Below, piece by piece: positions 42,247 to 51,584 of a stretch of 64,000 bases of DNA. The translations under genes were made by a program, and so were the position numbers. The notes beneath the pieces are model-generated. The model saw nothing but the letters and a program-made list of their open reading frames with translations. It did not search any database and was not told the origin of the DNA. How positions within the stretch are numbered: the first letter of the stretch is position 1; each line of letters starts with the position of its first letter. Source of the DNA: Caulobacter sp. (GTDB lineage Bacteria > Pseudomonadota > Alphaproteobacteria > Caulobacterales > Caulobacteraceae); assembly GCA_030645575.1 (NCBI GenBank), contig JAUSMJ010000004.1, forward strand, positions 27,538-91,537. The letters run 5' to 3'.

Positions 42247-44010
42247 ATGCGCCGTCGCACCTTTCTCGCCGCCCTGCCGGCCGCCGCCCTGGCCGGCCAG
42301 GCGCTGGCCCAGAGTCGGCCGACCAATGCCAATCTGAACCGGCCCGACGTGCATGGCGGCGACCGCGTCGATGGCGCCACCTTCGCCAGCCGTTCGGCGG
42401 CCTGGGGCGTCCATGGCGCGGCGGCCACGGCCCATCCGCTGGCGACGCTGGCGGCCATCGACACCCTGCGGCGCGGCGGCTCGGCCGTCGATGCGGCCAT
42501 CGCGGCCAACGCCTGCCTGGGCTTCCTCGAGCCCATCTCCTGTGGCGTCGGCGGCGACTGTTTCGTCATGCTGTGGGACCCGAAGACGAAGAAGGTCGTC
42601 GGCCTGAACGGCTCGGGCCGCTCGCCGCGCGCCCTGACCCTGGCGACCCAGCGCGCCCGCTCGAAGAACGGCCGCATCGCCAGCTTCGGCGCGATCGCGG
42701 TCAGTGTCCCGGGCGCGGTCCAGGCCTGGTGGGACCTGCACCAGAAATTCGGCAAGCTGCCGTGGAAGAGCCTGTTCGACCCGGCCATCGCCTATGCCGA
42801 GGAGGGGACGCCGGTCACCCAGAACGTCGCCTACTACTACGGTGCCTCGTTCCGCCGGTTCAACAACCCGACCTCGAACATCGAGGAGGTGGCCAACTTC
42901 AACGCGGTCTGGGCGCCGACGGGCCGCACGCCGCGCGAGGGCGAGCTGTTCCGCAATCCGGGCCTGGCCGAGACCTACCGCAAGATCGCCGCCGACGGCC
43001 GCGACGCCTTCTATGACGGCGAGATCGCCGACCAGATCGAGCGCTACTTCAAGCGCATCGGCGGCTGGATGACCCGCGCCGACCTCGCCGCCCACCACAG
43101 CGAATGGACCACGCCGTTGGTCACCGGCTATCGCGGCGTCGACGTCTATGGCCTCGCGCCCAACAGCCAGGGCCTGTCGACCCTGCAGCTGCTGAACATC
43201 CTGGAAAACTTCGACGTCAAGGCGATGGGCTTCCAGTCGGCCCAGGCGATCCACCATGCGGTCGAGGCCAAGCGTCTGGCCTACGAGGACCGCGCCCGCT
43301 ACTTCGCCGATCCGGCGTTCGGCAAGATCCCCGTCGAGTGGCTCAACTCCAAGGCCTATGCCGCCGAACGGGCGAAGCTGATCCGGCCGGACGCCATCCT
43401 CAGCCCCATCTATCCGGGACAGGCGCCCAGCCACGGTGACACCACCTATTTCACCACCGCCGACGCCGACGGCATGATGGTCTCGATCATCCAGTCCAAC
43501 TATCGCGGCATGGGCAGCGGCCTGTCGCCGGACGGCCTGGGCTTCATGTTCCAGGACCGGGGCGAGCTGTTCTCCCTGACCGATGGCCACCCCAACGTCT
43601 ATGCGCCGGGCAAGCGGCCGTTCCAGACCATCATCCCCGGCTTCGCGGTCCGGGACGGCGCGCCCTGGCTCAGCTTCGGCGTCATGGGCGGCGACATGCA
43701 GCCCCAGGGCCAGGCCCAGATCATCAGCAACATGGTCGACTTCGGCCTCGACCTGCAGGCGGCCGGCGACAGCCCGCGCTGGCATCACGAGGGCGGCACG
43801 GAGCCGACCGGCGAGCTGCTGGGCCAGCCCGGCGAACTGCATCTGGAGAGCGGCGTGCCGGCGGCGACGCAGGCGGCGCTGCAAGCGATCGGCTGGAAGC
43901 TCGGCCCCAACCCCGGCGGCTTCGGCGGCTACCAGGCGATCGAGCGCTGGCCCGGCCGCTACGCCGCCGCCACCGAGATGCGCAAGGACGGGGTGGCGCT
44001 GGCCTACTGA
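42247..44010 (+). CDS. ggt: Gamma-glutamyltransferase
   Basis: A 587-residue exported N-terminal nucleophile hydrolase, cleaving and transferring gamma-glutamyl groups of glutathione. The leader MRRRTFLAALPAAALAGQAL is a twin-arginine-like signal peptide. The autoprocessing/nucleophile Thr is T399 in HGDTTYFTTADADG (TT at 399-400). The upstream Arg-containing substrate segment (ITCGVGGD-type) is seen as EPISCGVGGDCFVM, and the Gly-Gly loop YRGMGSGLSPDGLGF is present. It may recycle or degrade extracellular glutathione made with gshA (28202). Confidence 0.94.
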   Translation: MRRRTFLAALPAAALAGQALAQSRPTNANLNRPDVHGGDRVDGATFASRSAAWGVHGAAATAHPLATLAAIDTLRRGGSAVDAAIAANACLGFLEPISCGVGGDCFVMLWDPKTKKVVGLNGSGRSPRALTLATQRARSKNGRIASFGAIAVSVPGAVQAWWDLHQKFGKLPWKSLFDPAIAYAEEGTPVTQNVAYYYGASFRRFNNPTSNIEEVANFNAVWAPTGRTPREGELFRNPGLAETYRKIAADGRDAFYDGEIADQIERYFKRIGGWMTRADLAAHHSEWTTPLVTGYRGVDVYGLAPNSQGLSTLQLLNILENFDVKAMGFQSAQAIHHAVEAKRLAYEDRARYFADPAFGKIPVEWLNSKAYAAERAKLIRPDAILSPIYPGQAPSHGDTTYFTTADADGMMVSIIQSNYRGMGSGLSPDGLGFMFQDRGELFSLTDGHPNVYAPGKRPFQTIIPGFAVRDGAPWLSFGVMGGDMQPQGQAQIISNMVDFGLDLQAAGDSPRWHHEGGTEPTGELLGQPGELHLESGVPAATQAALQAIGWKLGPNPGGFGGYQAIERWPGRYAAATEMRKDGVALAY

Positions 44011-44021
44011 CGGAGGGAGCG

Positions 44022-44366
44022 GTGACCCGCGAGGAGTTCCACGCCATCGTCATGGCCTTCCCCGGCGTCGAGGAGGGGCCAAGCTACGGCCAACCCGCCT
44101 ACAAGGTGAACGGCAAGTTCCTCACCCGCGTGCGCAAGGACGACGCCAGCGCGGTGATCATGGAGGTGTCGTTCGACGAGCGCGACCTGCTGCTGGAGGT
44201 CGAGCCGCAGACGTTCCATTTCACCGCCCACTACAAGGACTACCCCTGTGTGCTCGCCCGGCTGAAGACGCTGAATCCCGACCAGCTGAAGGGCTTCCTC
44301 GAACGGCGCTGGCGCAAGTCGGCGAAGAAGGCCGAGGTGAAGGCCTGGGACGCGGCCCGGGGCTGA
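44022..44366 (+). CDS. MmcQ/YjbR family protein
   Basis: A 114-residue protein with the cyaY-like fold expected of MmcQ/YjbR proteins: MTREEFHAIVMAFPGVEEGP, YGQPAYKVNGKFLTRVRKDD and TAHYKDYPCVLARLKTLNPD in the right order. Members are DNA-binding-like small proteins with no settled function. The GTG start follows GGAGGGA. It ends shortly before a family C repeat. Confidence 0.88.
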   Translation: MTREEFHAIVMAFPGVEEGPSYGQPAYKVNGKFLTRVRKDDASAVIMEVSFDERDLLLEVEPQTFHFTAHYKDYPCVLARLKTLNPDQLKGFLERRWRKSAKKAEVKAWDAARG

Positions 44367-44374
44367 TGGGTCGT

Positions 44375-44470
44375 TGCGTGGTTCGACACGGCCCTTCGGG
44401 CCTGCTCACCATGACGTACAAATGAATACGTCATCCTGAGCAGCGCCGAAGGCGCGTGTCGAAGGACGCA
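44375..44470. repeat. Palindromic repeat family C, copy 2
   Basis: TGCGTGGTTCGACACGG then CTGCTCACCATGACGTA pairs with TACGTCATCCTGAGCAGC then CGTGTCGAAGGACGCA. A short AT-containing centre (CAAATGAA) lies between. The element fills the gap between the MmcQ gene and the VapC gene. Confidence 0.85.
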
Positions 44471-44492
44471 GGGAAGCGCCACCAACACGCCG

Positions 44493-44873
44493 TTAAACCA
44501 GAATCACCTCGACCCCATACTCGGCCAGCGTTCTGTCGCTCGTGACGACGACCGCGCCCCGGTTCAGCGCCTGGGCTACGATCATGCGGTCGAAGGGGTC
44601 CTTGTGGATCGGCGGCAGGGCCGTGGCGAGGCGCGCGTCGCGCAGGGTCGGCGAGATGATCTCAAGTCCGAGGTCTGGCAGCCGCTCGTTGAACCGTCCG
44701 GGCAGTCCGATGCGGCCCGAGGCGGCCTTGATCCACATTTCCCAGGGCGTGACGATGCTGACCATCACCAGCGGATCGGTGGCGATCCGGTCGGCCGCGC
44801 GGGATCGTCTGATCCGCGGCGCATCTTCAAGCCACCAGATCAGGGCGTTGCTGTCGAGGATCAGGCCGCTCAA
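44493..44873 (-). CDS. vapC: VapC-type PIN-domain toxin
   Basis: A 126-residue PIN-domain ribonuclease, the toxin half of a type II pair. The first catalytic Asp is D7 in ILDSNALIWW, the following acidic residue E45 is in TPWEMWIKAA, and the last pair is in HKDPFDRMIVAQA (D92/D95) with a conserved TSDRTLAEYGVE end. The start ATG overlaps the antitoxin stop by 4 bases. It is last in a two-gene leftward operon. Confidence 0.92.
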   Translation of the reverse strand: MSGLILDSNALIWWLEDAPRIRRSRAADRIATDPLVMVSIVTPWEMWIKAASGRIGLPGRFNERLPDLGLEIISPTLRDARLATALPPIHKDPFDRMIVAQALNRGAVVVTSDRTLAEYGVEVILV

Positions 44874-45151
44874 GACGCCGCGTCGTCCTCTGGCGGAAAC
44901 AGCGGCGCGTTGATCGACTCCTCGAACATTTCGAGGATTTCCGCGTCGCCGGCCTTCCAGGCCTCTTCATCCCAGGCGAACTCACCCTTCATCGCGCCGG
45001 GCCGACGAAGCACCTTCCGTTCAACGGGCTCGGCCGTCAGCCGCGCGATGGGCTTGCCGGCCCTGGCGATGACGATCACTTCGCCGTTCTCGACGTCGGC
45101 GAGCAGTTGCGACAGCTGAGTCTTGGCCTGATGGACGTTGACCTGTTTCAT
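44870..45151 (-). CDS. Phd/YefM-type antitoxin
   Basis: A 93-residue protein whose N-terminal half matches Phd/YefM antitoxins: [20 protein letters not shown] with [16 protein letters not shown], the DNA-binding and dimerising fold. The acidic C-terminal tail ([20 protein letters not shown]) is the likely toxin-neutralising segment. The Phd fold paired with a VapC toxin is a common mixed combination. The start ATG at 45151 abuts a perfect palindrome, so it may be transcribed almost without a leader. Longer upstream frames run across the divergent ubiD region. Confidence 0.9.
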   Translation of the reverse strand: MKQVNVHQAKTQLSQLLADVENGEVIVIARAGKPIARLTAEPVERKVLRRPGAMKGEFAWDEEAWKAGDAEILEMFEESINAPLFPPEDDAAS

Positions 45152-45170
45152 GTGGACTAACCTAGTCCAC
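45152..45170. promoter_or_regulatory. Perfect 8-base-arm palindrome at the antitoxin start: likely operator
   Basis: GTGGACTA and TAGTCCAC flank a 3-base spacer, and the last base of the palindrome touches the antitoxin ATG at 45151. Phd-type antitoxins, often with their toxin, bind such palindromes to repress their own promoter. No Shine-Dalgarno fits between, which suggests a short leader or leaderless message. Confidence 0.6.
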
Positions 45171-45245
45171 CCGGCGCAGCACGCCAACACTTCACACGGA
45201 CGCCCTCCCGCCCTAGCTTCCGCCGCGGGTAACAGGAGCATCACC

Positions 45246-46775
45246 TTGGCCTATCGGTCGCTGCGGGACTTCATCGCCAAACTCGAAGCCGATGGCGAAC
45301 TGGTGCGGGTCAACGAGCCCGTATCGACCGTGCTGGAGATGACCGAGATCTGCACCCGGCTGCTAGCGACCGGCGGGCCGGCGGTGCTGTTCGAAAAGCC
45401 GGTGATGGAAGACGGCACGATCTCGCCGATGCCCTGCCTGGCCAATCTGTTCGGCACGGTCAGGCGGGTGGCCTTGGGCGTCACGCTGGGCGGCGAGCCG
45501 CGCACCACGGCGGGCGAGCTGCGCGAGGTCGGCGAGCTGCTGGCCTTCCTGCGCCAGCCCGAGCCGCCGAAGGATATCAAGGACGCCATGGACCTGCTGC
45601 CGCTGGCGCAGACCGTGATGTCGATGCGGCCCAAGGTGGTGAAGTCCGCGCCGGTGCAGCAGGTGGTCCTCAAAGGCGACCAGATCGACCTGACCAAACT
45701 GCCGGTCCAGACCTGCTGGCCGGGCGAGCCCGCGCCGCTGATCACCTGGCCGCTGGTGGTCACCAAGGGGCCGTCGGACAGCCGCGAGGACGACTTCAAC
45801 CTCGGCATCTACCGCATGCAGCTGCTGGGCAAGGACCGGGCGATCATGCGCTGGCTGGCCCATCGCGGGGGGGCCCAGCACTACGCCCGCCACAAAAAGG
45901 CCGGACGGCCCGAGCCGCTGCCCGCCTGCGCGGTGATCGGGGCCGATCCGGGCGTCATCCTGGCCGCCGTGACCCCGGTGCCCGACACCCTGTCGGAATA
46001 CCAGTTCGCCGGCCTGCTGCGTGGGTCCAAGGTCGATCTCGTGCCGGCCAAGACCGTGCCGCTGATGGTCCCGGCTCAGGCCGAGATCGTCATCGAGGGT
46101 CACGTGATGCTCGACGAGTACGAGGACGAGGGCCCCTACGGCGACCACACCGGCTACTACAACAGCGTCGAGCGCTTCCCGGTGTTCAGGGTCAGCGCCA
46201 TCACCATGCGCAAGGACGCCATCTATCACACCACCTTCACCGGCCGGCCGCCGGACGAGCCGTCGGTGCTGGGCGAGGCGCTGAACGAGGTGTTCATTCC
46301 CCTGTTCCAGCAACAGTTCCCGGAGGTGGTCGACTTCTGGCTGCCGCCGGAAGGCTGCAGCTACCGCATCGCCGTGGTGTCGATGAAGAAGGCCTACCCC
46401 GGCCACGCCAAGCGGGTGATGCTCGGCGTCTGGAGCTATCTGCGCCAGTTCATGTACACCAAGTGGGTGATCGTCGTGGACGACGACATCGACGCCCGCG
46501 ACTGGAAAGACGTCATGTGGGCCGTCAGCACGCGGATGGACCCGGCGCGGGACATCACGGTGATCGAGAACACCCCGATCGACTACCTCGACTTCGCCAG
46601 CCCGCAGAGCGGTCTGGGCAGCAAGATCGGCCTGGACGCGACCAACAAGCTGCCGCCGGAAACCCACCGCGAATGGGGCCAGCAAATCCGCATGGACCAG
46701 GCCGTGGTCGACCGGGTCAGCGAGATCTGGGGCAAGCTCGGATTGCCGGGCGACGGCAAGCCGATCTGGAAATAA
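45246..46775 (+). CDS. ubiD: UbiD family decarboxylase
   Basis: A 509-residue prenyl-FMN-dependent decarboxylase, likely the 3-octaprenyl-4-hydroxybenzoate decarboxylase of ubiquinone synthesis. UbiD signatures include the N-terminal [41 protein letters not shown] with the following [21 protein letters not shown] (the acidic pair that holds the cofactor) and the [20 protein letters not shown] segment. The TTG at 45246 is the start: an AGGAGC Shine-Dalgarno lies 6 bases before it, while the earlier frame crosses the antitoxin promoter. It is followed after 2 bases by the M14 peptidase gene. Confidence 0.94.
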   Translation: MAYRSLRDFIAKLEADGELVRVNEPVSTVLEMTEICTRLLATGGPAVLFEKPVMEDGTISPMPCLANLFGTVRRVALGVTLGGEPRTTAGELREVGELLAFLRQPEPPKDIKDAMDLLPLAQTVMSMRPKVVKSAPVQQVVLKGDQIDLTKLPVQTCWPGEPAPLITWPLVVTKGPSDSREDDFNLGIYRMQLLGKDRAIMRWLAHRGGAQHYARHKKAGRPEPLPACAVIGADPGVILAAVTPVPDTLSEYQFAGLLRGSKVDLVPAKTVPLMVPAQAEIVIEGHVMLDEYEDEGPYGDHTGYYNSVERFPVFRVSAITMRKDAIYHTTFTGRPPDEPSVLGEALNEVFIPLFQQQFPEVVDFWLPPEGCSYRIAVVSMKKAYPGHAKRVMLGVWSYLRQFMYTKWVIVVDDDIDARDWKDVMWAVSTRMDPARDITVIENTPIDYLDFASPQSGLGSKIGLDATNKLPPETHREWGQQIRMDQAVVDRVSEIWGKLGLPGDGKPIWK

Positions 46776-46777
46776 CC

Positions 46778-48619
46778 ATGCGCTCCTCCCTGTTCGCCGC
46801 CATCGCCGCCGTTCTGTCGCTGTCGAGTCCCGCCATGTCCGAACCCTCGTCCGCCATCCCCAACGCCCGTCCCTGGGACCAGCCGTTCCTGCCGCCCGCG
46901 CCGGCCTGGGACGGGGCCAGCAAGGCGCTGCTGCGGCCGGCGACCGACCCCTGGGCCAGCGCCTTCGAGCAGGATCCGGCGCATGACTTCAGCCCCGATT
47001 ACGCCGACACGCGCGCCTGGTTCGACCGGCTGGACAAGGCCTCGAAGCTGATCCGGCTGGAACAGTTCGGCGTCTCGCCCGAAGGCCGGCCGATCTACGC
47101 GGTCATCGCCAGCAAGGACGGCAAGGCCTTCGACCCGGACAAGCCCGTGCTGATGGTCCAGGCCGGCATCCATCCGGGCGAGATCGACGGCAAGGACGCG
47201 GGCATGATGCTGCTGCGCGACATCGCCTTTTACGGCAAGGATGACCTGCTCGACCGGGTCAATCTGATCCTGATCCCGATCCTGTCGGTCGACGGCCACG
47301 AGCGGGCCAGTCCGTATTCCCGGCCCAACCAGCGCGGGCCGCGCATCCAGGGCTGGCGCAATACGGGGACCAACCAGAACCTCAACCGCGACTACATGAA
47401 GCTCGACCAGCCCGAGATGCGGGCGGTGCGGTCGCTGATCGTGAAATACCGGCCGGACCTCTACGTCGATGTCCATGTCACCGACGGCATCGACTACCAG
47501 TACGACGTGACCTGGGGCTACAATGGCGAGGATGACGCCTGGTCGCGCTCGCCGGCGATCGCGGGCTGGCTCGACCGGGCCTTCAAGCCGACGGTCAACG
47601 CGGCGCTTGAGGCCCAGGGCCATATCCCCGGCGAACTGGTGTTCGCGATCGACGACCGCGACCCGAAGAAGGGGCTCAGCGACGGCGGGCTGGGCGAGCG
47701 GTTCTCCAACGGCTGGGGCTCGGCGGCCCACGTCCCGACTATCCTGATCGAGAACCACAGCCTCAAGCCGCACGAACAGCGGGTGCTGGGGACCTACGTC
47801 TTCCTTGAGGCGGCGCTGCGCCTGCTGGCCGCGCGGGGCGGCGACCTGCGGGCCGCGATCGGCGCGGACAGCGCGCTGCGCCCGGCCGAGATCCCGGCCA
47901 ACTTCGTGTCCACCGACCAGCCGGTCGCGACCCGCGCGTTCAAGGGTATCCTGTTCGAGCGTTATGACAGCGCCGCATCGGGCGGGCCGGAGATCCGCTG
48001 GCTTGGCAAGCCGGACCCACAGCCGTGGATGATGCCGTTCTACGGCTCGCGGCCGACGCTGACGCTGAATCGCCCGACCGCTTACTGGATCCCCGCCTAC
48101 CGCACCGACCTGATCGAGCGGCTGCGAATCCACGGGGTGGTCATGGAGACCCTGACCGCGCCCCGCACCGTCCAGGTCGAGATGCTGCGCCTGCACGATC
48201 CGAAGATCGCGCCGCGGACCAACGAGGGCCACGTCCAGATCACCGTGGACACGGTGACGCCCGAGCCGCGCGACTGGACCTACGCCCCCGGCTCGGCGCG
48301 GGTATCGACCGACCAGCCGCTCGGCGACGTGGTCGTGCTGCTGCTTGAGCCGCAGTCGTCGGAGAGCTTCTTCGCCTGGGGCATGGTCCCGGAGGTGCTG
48401 AACCGGGTCGAGTATATCGAGGGCTACGCCATCGCGCCGCTGGCCGACCGCATGCTGGCGGCCGACCCGGCGCTGAAGGTGGCGTTCGAGGCGAAGCTGG
48501 CCGCCGACCCTGCCTTCGCCGCCGATCCCGACGCGCGGCTCGGCTGGTTCTACGAGCGGACGCCCTATTTCGACGATCATTACCTGCTCTACCCGGTGGG
48601 CCGGGAAGCGGGCCGCTGA
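46778..48619 (+). CDS. M14 family zinc carboxypeptidase
   Basis: A 613-residue exported metallopeptidase with a signal peptide (about 1-21). Zinc ligands H132 and E135 are in IHPGEIDGKD, and the third His is in YVDVHVTDGIDYQY. The NRDYMKLDQPEMRAV region with its Arg matches substrate-carboxylate binding, and HVPTILIENHSLKPHEQRVL with its Glu supplies the base. A long C-terminal extension of about 200 residues of beta-rich character (residues 400-613) is beyond the usual catalytic size. The TAA/ATG gap after ubiD is 2 bases. Confidence 0.9.
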   Translation: MRSSLFAAIAAVLSLSSPAMSEPSSAIPNARPWDQPFLPPAPAWDGASKALLRPATDPWASAFEQDPAHDFSPDYADTRAWFDRLDKASKLIRLEQFGVSPEGRPIYAVIASKDGKAFDPDKPVLMVQAGIHPGEIDGKDAGMMLLRDIAFYGKDDLLDRVNLILIPILSVDGHERASPYSRPNQRGPRIQGWRNTGTNQNLNRDYMKLDQPEMRAVRSLIVKYRPDLYVDVHVTDGIDYQYDVTWGYNGEDDAWSRSPAIAGWLDRAFKPTVNAALEAQGHIPGELVFAIDDRDPKKGLSDGGLGERFSNGWGSAAHVPTILIENHSLKPHEQRVLGTYVFLEAALRLLAARGGDLRAAIGADSALRPAEIPANFVSTDQPVATRAFKGILFERYDSAASGGPEIRWLGKPDPQPWMMPFYGSRPTLTLNRPTAYWIPAYRTDLIERLRIHGVVMETLTAPRTVQVEMLRLHDPKIAPRTNEGHVQITVDTVTPEPRDWTYAPGSARVSTDQPLGDVVVLLLEPQSSESFFAWGMVPEVLNRVEYIEGYAIAPLADRMLAADPALKVAFEAKLAADPAFAADPDARLGWFYERTPYFDDHYLLYPVGREAGR

Positions 48620-48695
48620 CCGGTCTTGCCCTCGATGGGGAAAGCACGGTTAATCCCGGCCCGCTGAAACGGTGCTTTTCGAAGAGGGACGCGGG

Positions 48696-49097
48696 ATGGA
48701 CGTAGTCAATCCGGGACATGCCTCGGCCCTCTGGGTCGGGCTGCACATCCTGCTGATGCTGGTGCTGTCGCTGCTGGTCGTCCGCCTGCGCAACAAGCAC
48801 AAGGTGTTCCTCGGCGATGAGGGCATCCCGGAACTGGCCCAGGCCATTCGCGCCTTCGGCAACGCCAGTGAGTACGTGCCGCCGGGCCTGGTCGGGCTGA
48901 TCGTGTTGGACATGACCGGCGCAACGCCGCTGCTGATCCATATCGCCGGCTTCCTGTTGCTGGCCGGCCGCATCGTCCACGCCGTGGGCCTGTCCAACAG
49001 CGTCGGCACCTCGGTCCCGCGGGCGCTGGGCATGACCATGACCTGGTGCGCCTACGTCTTCCTCATCGCCGCGACGCTGATTTCGGCGGTCTGGTGA
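48696..49097 (+). CDS. MAPEG family membrane protein
   Basis: A 133-residue four-helix integral membrane protein. The family signature is visible: the second helix with RAFGNASEYVPPGLVGLIVL and the NAxEYVP-type motif, and IHIAGFLLLAGRIVHAVGLS in the third. Bacterial MAPEG proteins are glutathione-dependent or orphan; a GSH link is not shown here. ATG 48696 follows a GGGA Shine-Dalgarno. A family A repeat follows the stop. Confidence 0.88.
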   Translation: MDVVNPGHASALWVGLHILLMLVLSLLVVRLRNKHKVFLGDEGIPELAQAIRAFGNASEYVPPGLVGLIVLDMTGATPLLIHIAGFLLLAGRIVHAVGLSNSVGTSVPRALGMTMTWCAYVFLIAATLISAVW

Positions 49098-49100
49098 AAC

Positions 49101-49167
49101 AGGGACATGCACTTCAGTGCGTGTCCCTTTCCGGCCAGAGGGGACACGCACTGAAGTGCATGTCCCC
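49101..49167. repeat. Palindromic repeat family A, copy 4 (paired)
   Basis: AGGGACATGCACTTCAGTGC and GTGTCCCT, then GGGGACACGCACTGAAGTGC and ATGTCCCC, match copy 3 almost base for base, with an 11-base spacer. It lies between the MAPEG gene and tldE (same strand), with 38 bases to the tldE ATG. Confidence 0.88.
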
Positions 49168-49205
49168 GGGTTGCCCCGACGCCTTCTCGTCCCCATAACC
49201 CGGGC

Positions 49206-50537
49206 ATGGACGAAAACCAGTTGCATGAGGCGGTCGCCGCCGCGCTGAAGGCCGGCGCGGACGCGGCCGAGGCTGTCTTCGCCGAGCGCCAGTCCCTGTC
49301 GGTCAATGTGCGGACGGGCAAGCTCGAAGAGGTCGAGCGCGAGGAAGCGCGCGACCTGGGCGTCCGCGTGTTCGTCGGCCAGCGCCAGGCGGTGGTGTCC
49401 GGCTCCGACGTCTCCGCCGAGGGCCGCCGCAAGCTGATCGAGCGAGCCGTGGCCATGGCCCGGCTGGCCCCGGAAGACCCCTACGCCGGCTTCGCGCCGG
49501 TAGATCGCCTGGCCCAGGGGCCGTTTCCGGACCTGGACCTGTTCGACGCCGACGAGCCATCGCCCGAGACGCTTGAGGACCAGGCGCGCGAGGCCGAGGC
49601 CGCCGCCCGGGGCGTCGAGGGCGTGACCAACTCCGACGGCGGGTCGTCGGCCTGGTCGGCCGCGCAATGGCGGCTGGTGACCAGCGCCGGCTTCTCCGGC
49701 CTGCACCGGGCCTCGGGCTTCTCGCTGTCCGCCTCGGCGGTCGCTGGCGAGGGCTCGGGCATGGAGCGGGGCGGGGAGGGCCGCACGGTCCGTCACGGCG
49801 CGGACCTGCCCTCGCCGACGGCCATCGGCGCCGAGGCCGGCAAGCGGGCCGTCCAGCGCCTTGGCGCGCGCAAGATCGACTCGACGACCGCCCCGGTGAT
49901 CTTCGAGAGCCGCCTGGCCATCTCGCTGATCGGGCCGCTGATCGGGGCCATCTCGGGCCCGGCCGTCGCCCGCGGCGTCAGCTTCCTCAAGGACCGCCTG
50001 GGTCAGCCGCTGTTCGCCGGCGGCATCGACATCATCGACGACCCGCACAGGGTGCGCGGCCTGGGTTCCTCGCCGTTCGACGACGAGGGCGTGGCCAACC
50101 GGCGCACGGCGATCATCGAGGACGGGGTGCTGACGACCTGGCTGCTCAACACGGCCACGGCGAAGCAGCTGGGGATGCAGACCACGGGCCACGCCTCGCG
50201 CGGTCTCGCCGGTCCGCCGGGCGTGTCGACCACCAACCTGACGGTCCGCCCCGGCGAGCGCGACCTGGCCGGGCTGATGGCCGACGCCGGCGACGGGCTG
50301 CTGATCACCTCGATGTTCGGGCCCTCGCTCAACGCCAACACGGGCGACTGGTCGGTCGGCTGTTCCGGCTTCTGGTTCGAGGCGGGCGAGATCGCCTGGC
50401 CGGTGACCGAGATCACCGTGGCCGGCAACCTGATCGACATCTGGGGACGGCTGGTTCCCGGCTCGGACCTGGAGATCCGCGGCGCGGCCAACGCGCCGTC
50501 GCTGCTGGTCGACGCCATGCCGATCGCCGGGCGATGA
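49206..50537 (+). CDS. pmbA: TldE/PmbA subunit of the TldD/TldE peptidase
   Basis: A 443-residue partner of TldD that itself lacks the zinc motif. It shows NMRTGKLEEVERE-type residues (VRTGKLEEVEREEARDLGVR), PVIFESRLAISLIGPLIGAI, RGLGSSPFDDEGVANRRTAI and GVSTTNLTVRPGERDLAGLM, the PmbA pattern. Its tldD partner is at 19916, 28 kb away on the same strand. The next gene overlaps its stop by 4 bases. Confidence 0.96.
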   Translation: MDENQLHEAVAAALKAGADAAEAVFAERQSLSVNVRTGKLEEVEREEARDLGVRVFVGQRQAVVSGSDVSAEGRRKLIERAVAMARLAPEDPYAGFAPVDRLAQGPFPDLDLFDADEPSPETLEDQAREAEAAARGVEGVTNSDGGSSAWSAAQWRLVTSAGFSGLHRASGFSLSASAVAGEGSGMERGGEGRTVRHGADLPSPTAIGAEAGKRAVQRLGARKIDSTTAPVIFESRLAISLIGPLIGAISGPAVARGVSFLKDRLGQPLFAGGIDIIDDPHRVRGLGSSPFDDEGVANRRTAIIEDGVLTTWLLNTATAKQLGMQTTGHASRGLAGPPGVSTTNLTVRPGERDLAGLMADAGDGLLITSMFGPSLNANTGDWSVGCSGFWFEAGEIAWPVTEITVAGNLIDIWGRLVPGSDLEIRGAANAPSLLVDAMPIAGR

Positions 50538-51319
50538 GGGACGATCTGGCGCTGATCCTCGAGACGGCGCGCGAGGCGGGCGCTCTCGCCCGACGCCTGA
50601 AGGACGAGGGGCTGAAGATCTGGTCCAAGGCCGGCGGCTCGCCGGTGACCAACGCCGACATCGCCGTCGATCAGCTGCTCAAGGCCCGGCTTGAGGCCGC
50701 GCGGCCCGACTACGGCTGGCTGTCGGAAGAGACGGCCGACGATCCGGCCCGGCTGGACCGGCGGCGGCTGTTCGTCGTCGATCCGATCGACGGCACGGCG
50801 GCCTTCCTCAAGGGGCGGCCCTGGTGGTCGGTGTCGGTCGCGGTGGTCGAGGACGGCCTGCCGGTGGCCGGCGTGGTGTTCGCGCCGGAGCTGGACGAGA
50901 CCTTCACCGCCACTGTCGGCGGCGGGGCCTTCCTCAACGAGACGGCGATCCGCGCCAGCGCCCGGGACCGGGTCGAGGACTGCCGCATGCTGGGCGACGC
51001 CAAGATGTTCGCCCATCCGGCCTGGCGCGAGCCCTGGCCGCCGATGACCATCGAGACGCGCAACTCCATCGCCTATCGCATGTGCCTGGTCGCCGACGGC
51101 CGGTTCGACGCGGCCCTGGCGCTCAGTGGCAAGAGCGAGTGGGACCTGGCCGCGGCCGACCTGATCTGCGCCGAGGCCAGCGCGGTCTGCACCGACCACC
51201 AGGGCCGGGCCTACGCCTACAACCGGCCAAATCCCCGGCTGCCGAGCCTGATCTCGGCCGCGCCGGCGTTGCACCCGTTGATCCTGGAGCGCGTCCGGCA
51301 TATCGACCTGCCGAACTGA
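50534..51319 (+). CDS. CysQ/inositol monophosphatase family phosphatase
   Basis: A 261-residue magnesium-dependent phosphatase. The metal-site motifs are GSPVTNADIAVDQLL (first Asp), WLSEETADD, VDPIDGTAAFLKG (Asp-Pro-Ile-Asp-Gly) and KSEWDLAAADLICAEASA, in the order of 3'(2'),5'-bisphosphate nucleotidase CysQ and IMPases. The overall length and the TNADxxVD start favour CysQ. The ATG overlaps the TldE stop by 4 bases. The downstream DUF4170 gene lies 23 bases away, a regular neighbour in alphaproteobacteria. Confidence 0.88.
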   Translation: MRDDLALILETAREAGALARRLKDEGLKIWSKAGGSPVTNADIAVDQLLKARLEAARPDYGWLSEETADDPARLDRRRLFVVDPIDGTAAFLKGRPWWSVSVAVVEDGLPVAGVVFAPELDETFTATVGGGAFLNETAIRASARDRVEDCRMLGDAKMFAHPAWREPWPPMTIETRNSIAYRMCLVADGRFDAALALSGKSEWDLAAADLICAEASAVCTDHQGRAYAYNRPNPRLPSLISAAPALHPLILERVRHIDLPN

Positions 51320-51342
51320 TTCCCCCGCGTAAGGCCCCGCAC

Positions 51343-51579
51343 ATGCCGGACAGACAACTGCTGCACCTCGTCATCGGCGGCGAGCTGAAGGACGTCCAGG
51401 ACGTCGCGTTTCGCGACCTTTCCAAGGTCGAGTTCGTCGGCGCCTACCCCAGCTACGCCGAAGCCTGGAAAGCCTGGAAGGGCAAGGCCCAGGCGACCGT
51501 CGACAACGCCCACGCCCGCTACTTCATCATCCACGCCCACAAGCTGCTGGACCCGAGCGCCGACGACGACCGGCGCTGA
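51343..51579 (+). CDS. DUF4170 protein
   Basis: A 78-residue protein matching DUF4170 (MPDRQLLHLVIGGELKDVQD, FVGAYPSYAEAWKAWKGKAQ, YFIIHAHKLLDP). Members usually sit right after an IMPase/CysQ gene, as here. The function is unknown. It ends 5 bases before a family C repeat. Confidence 0.88.
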   Translation: MPDRQLLHLVIGGELKDVQDVAFRDLSKVEFVGAYPSYAEAWKAWKGKAQATVDNAHARYFIIHAHKLLDPSADDDRR

Positions 51580-51584
51580 GGGCG

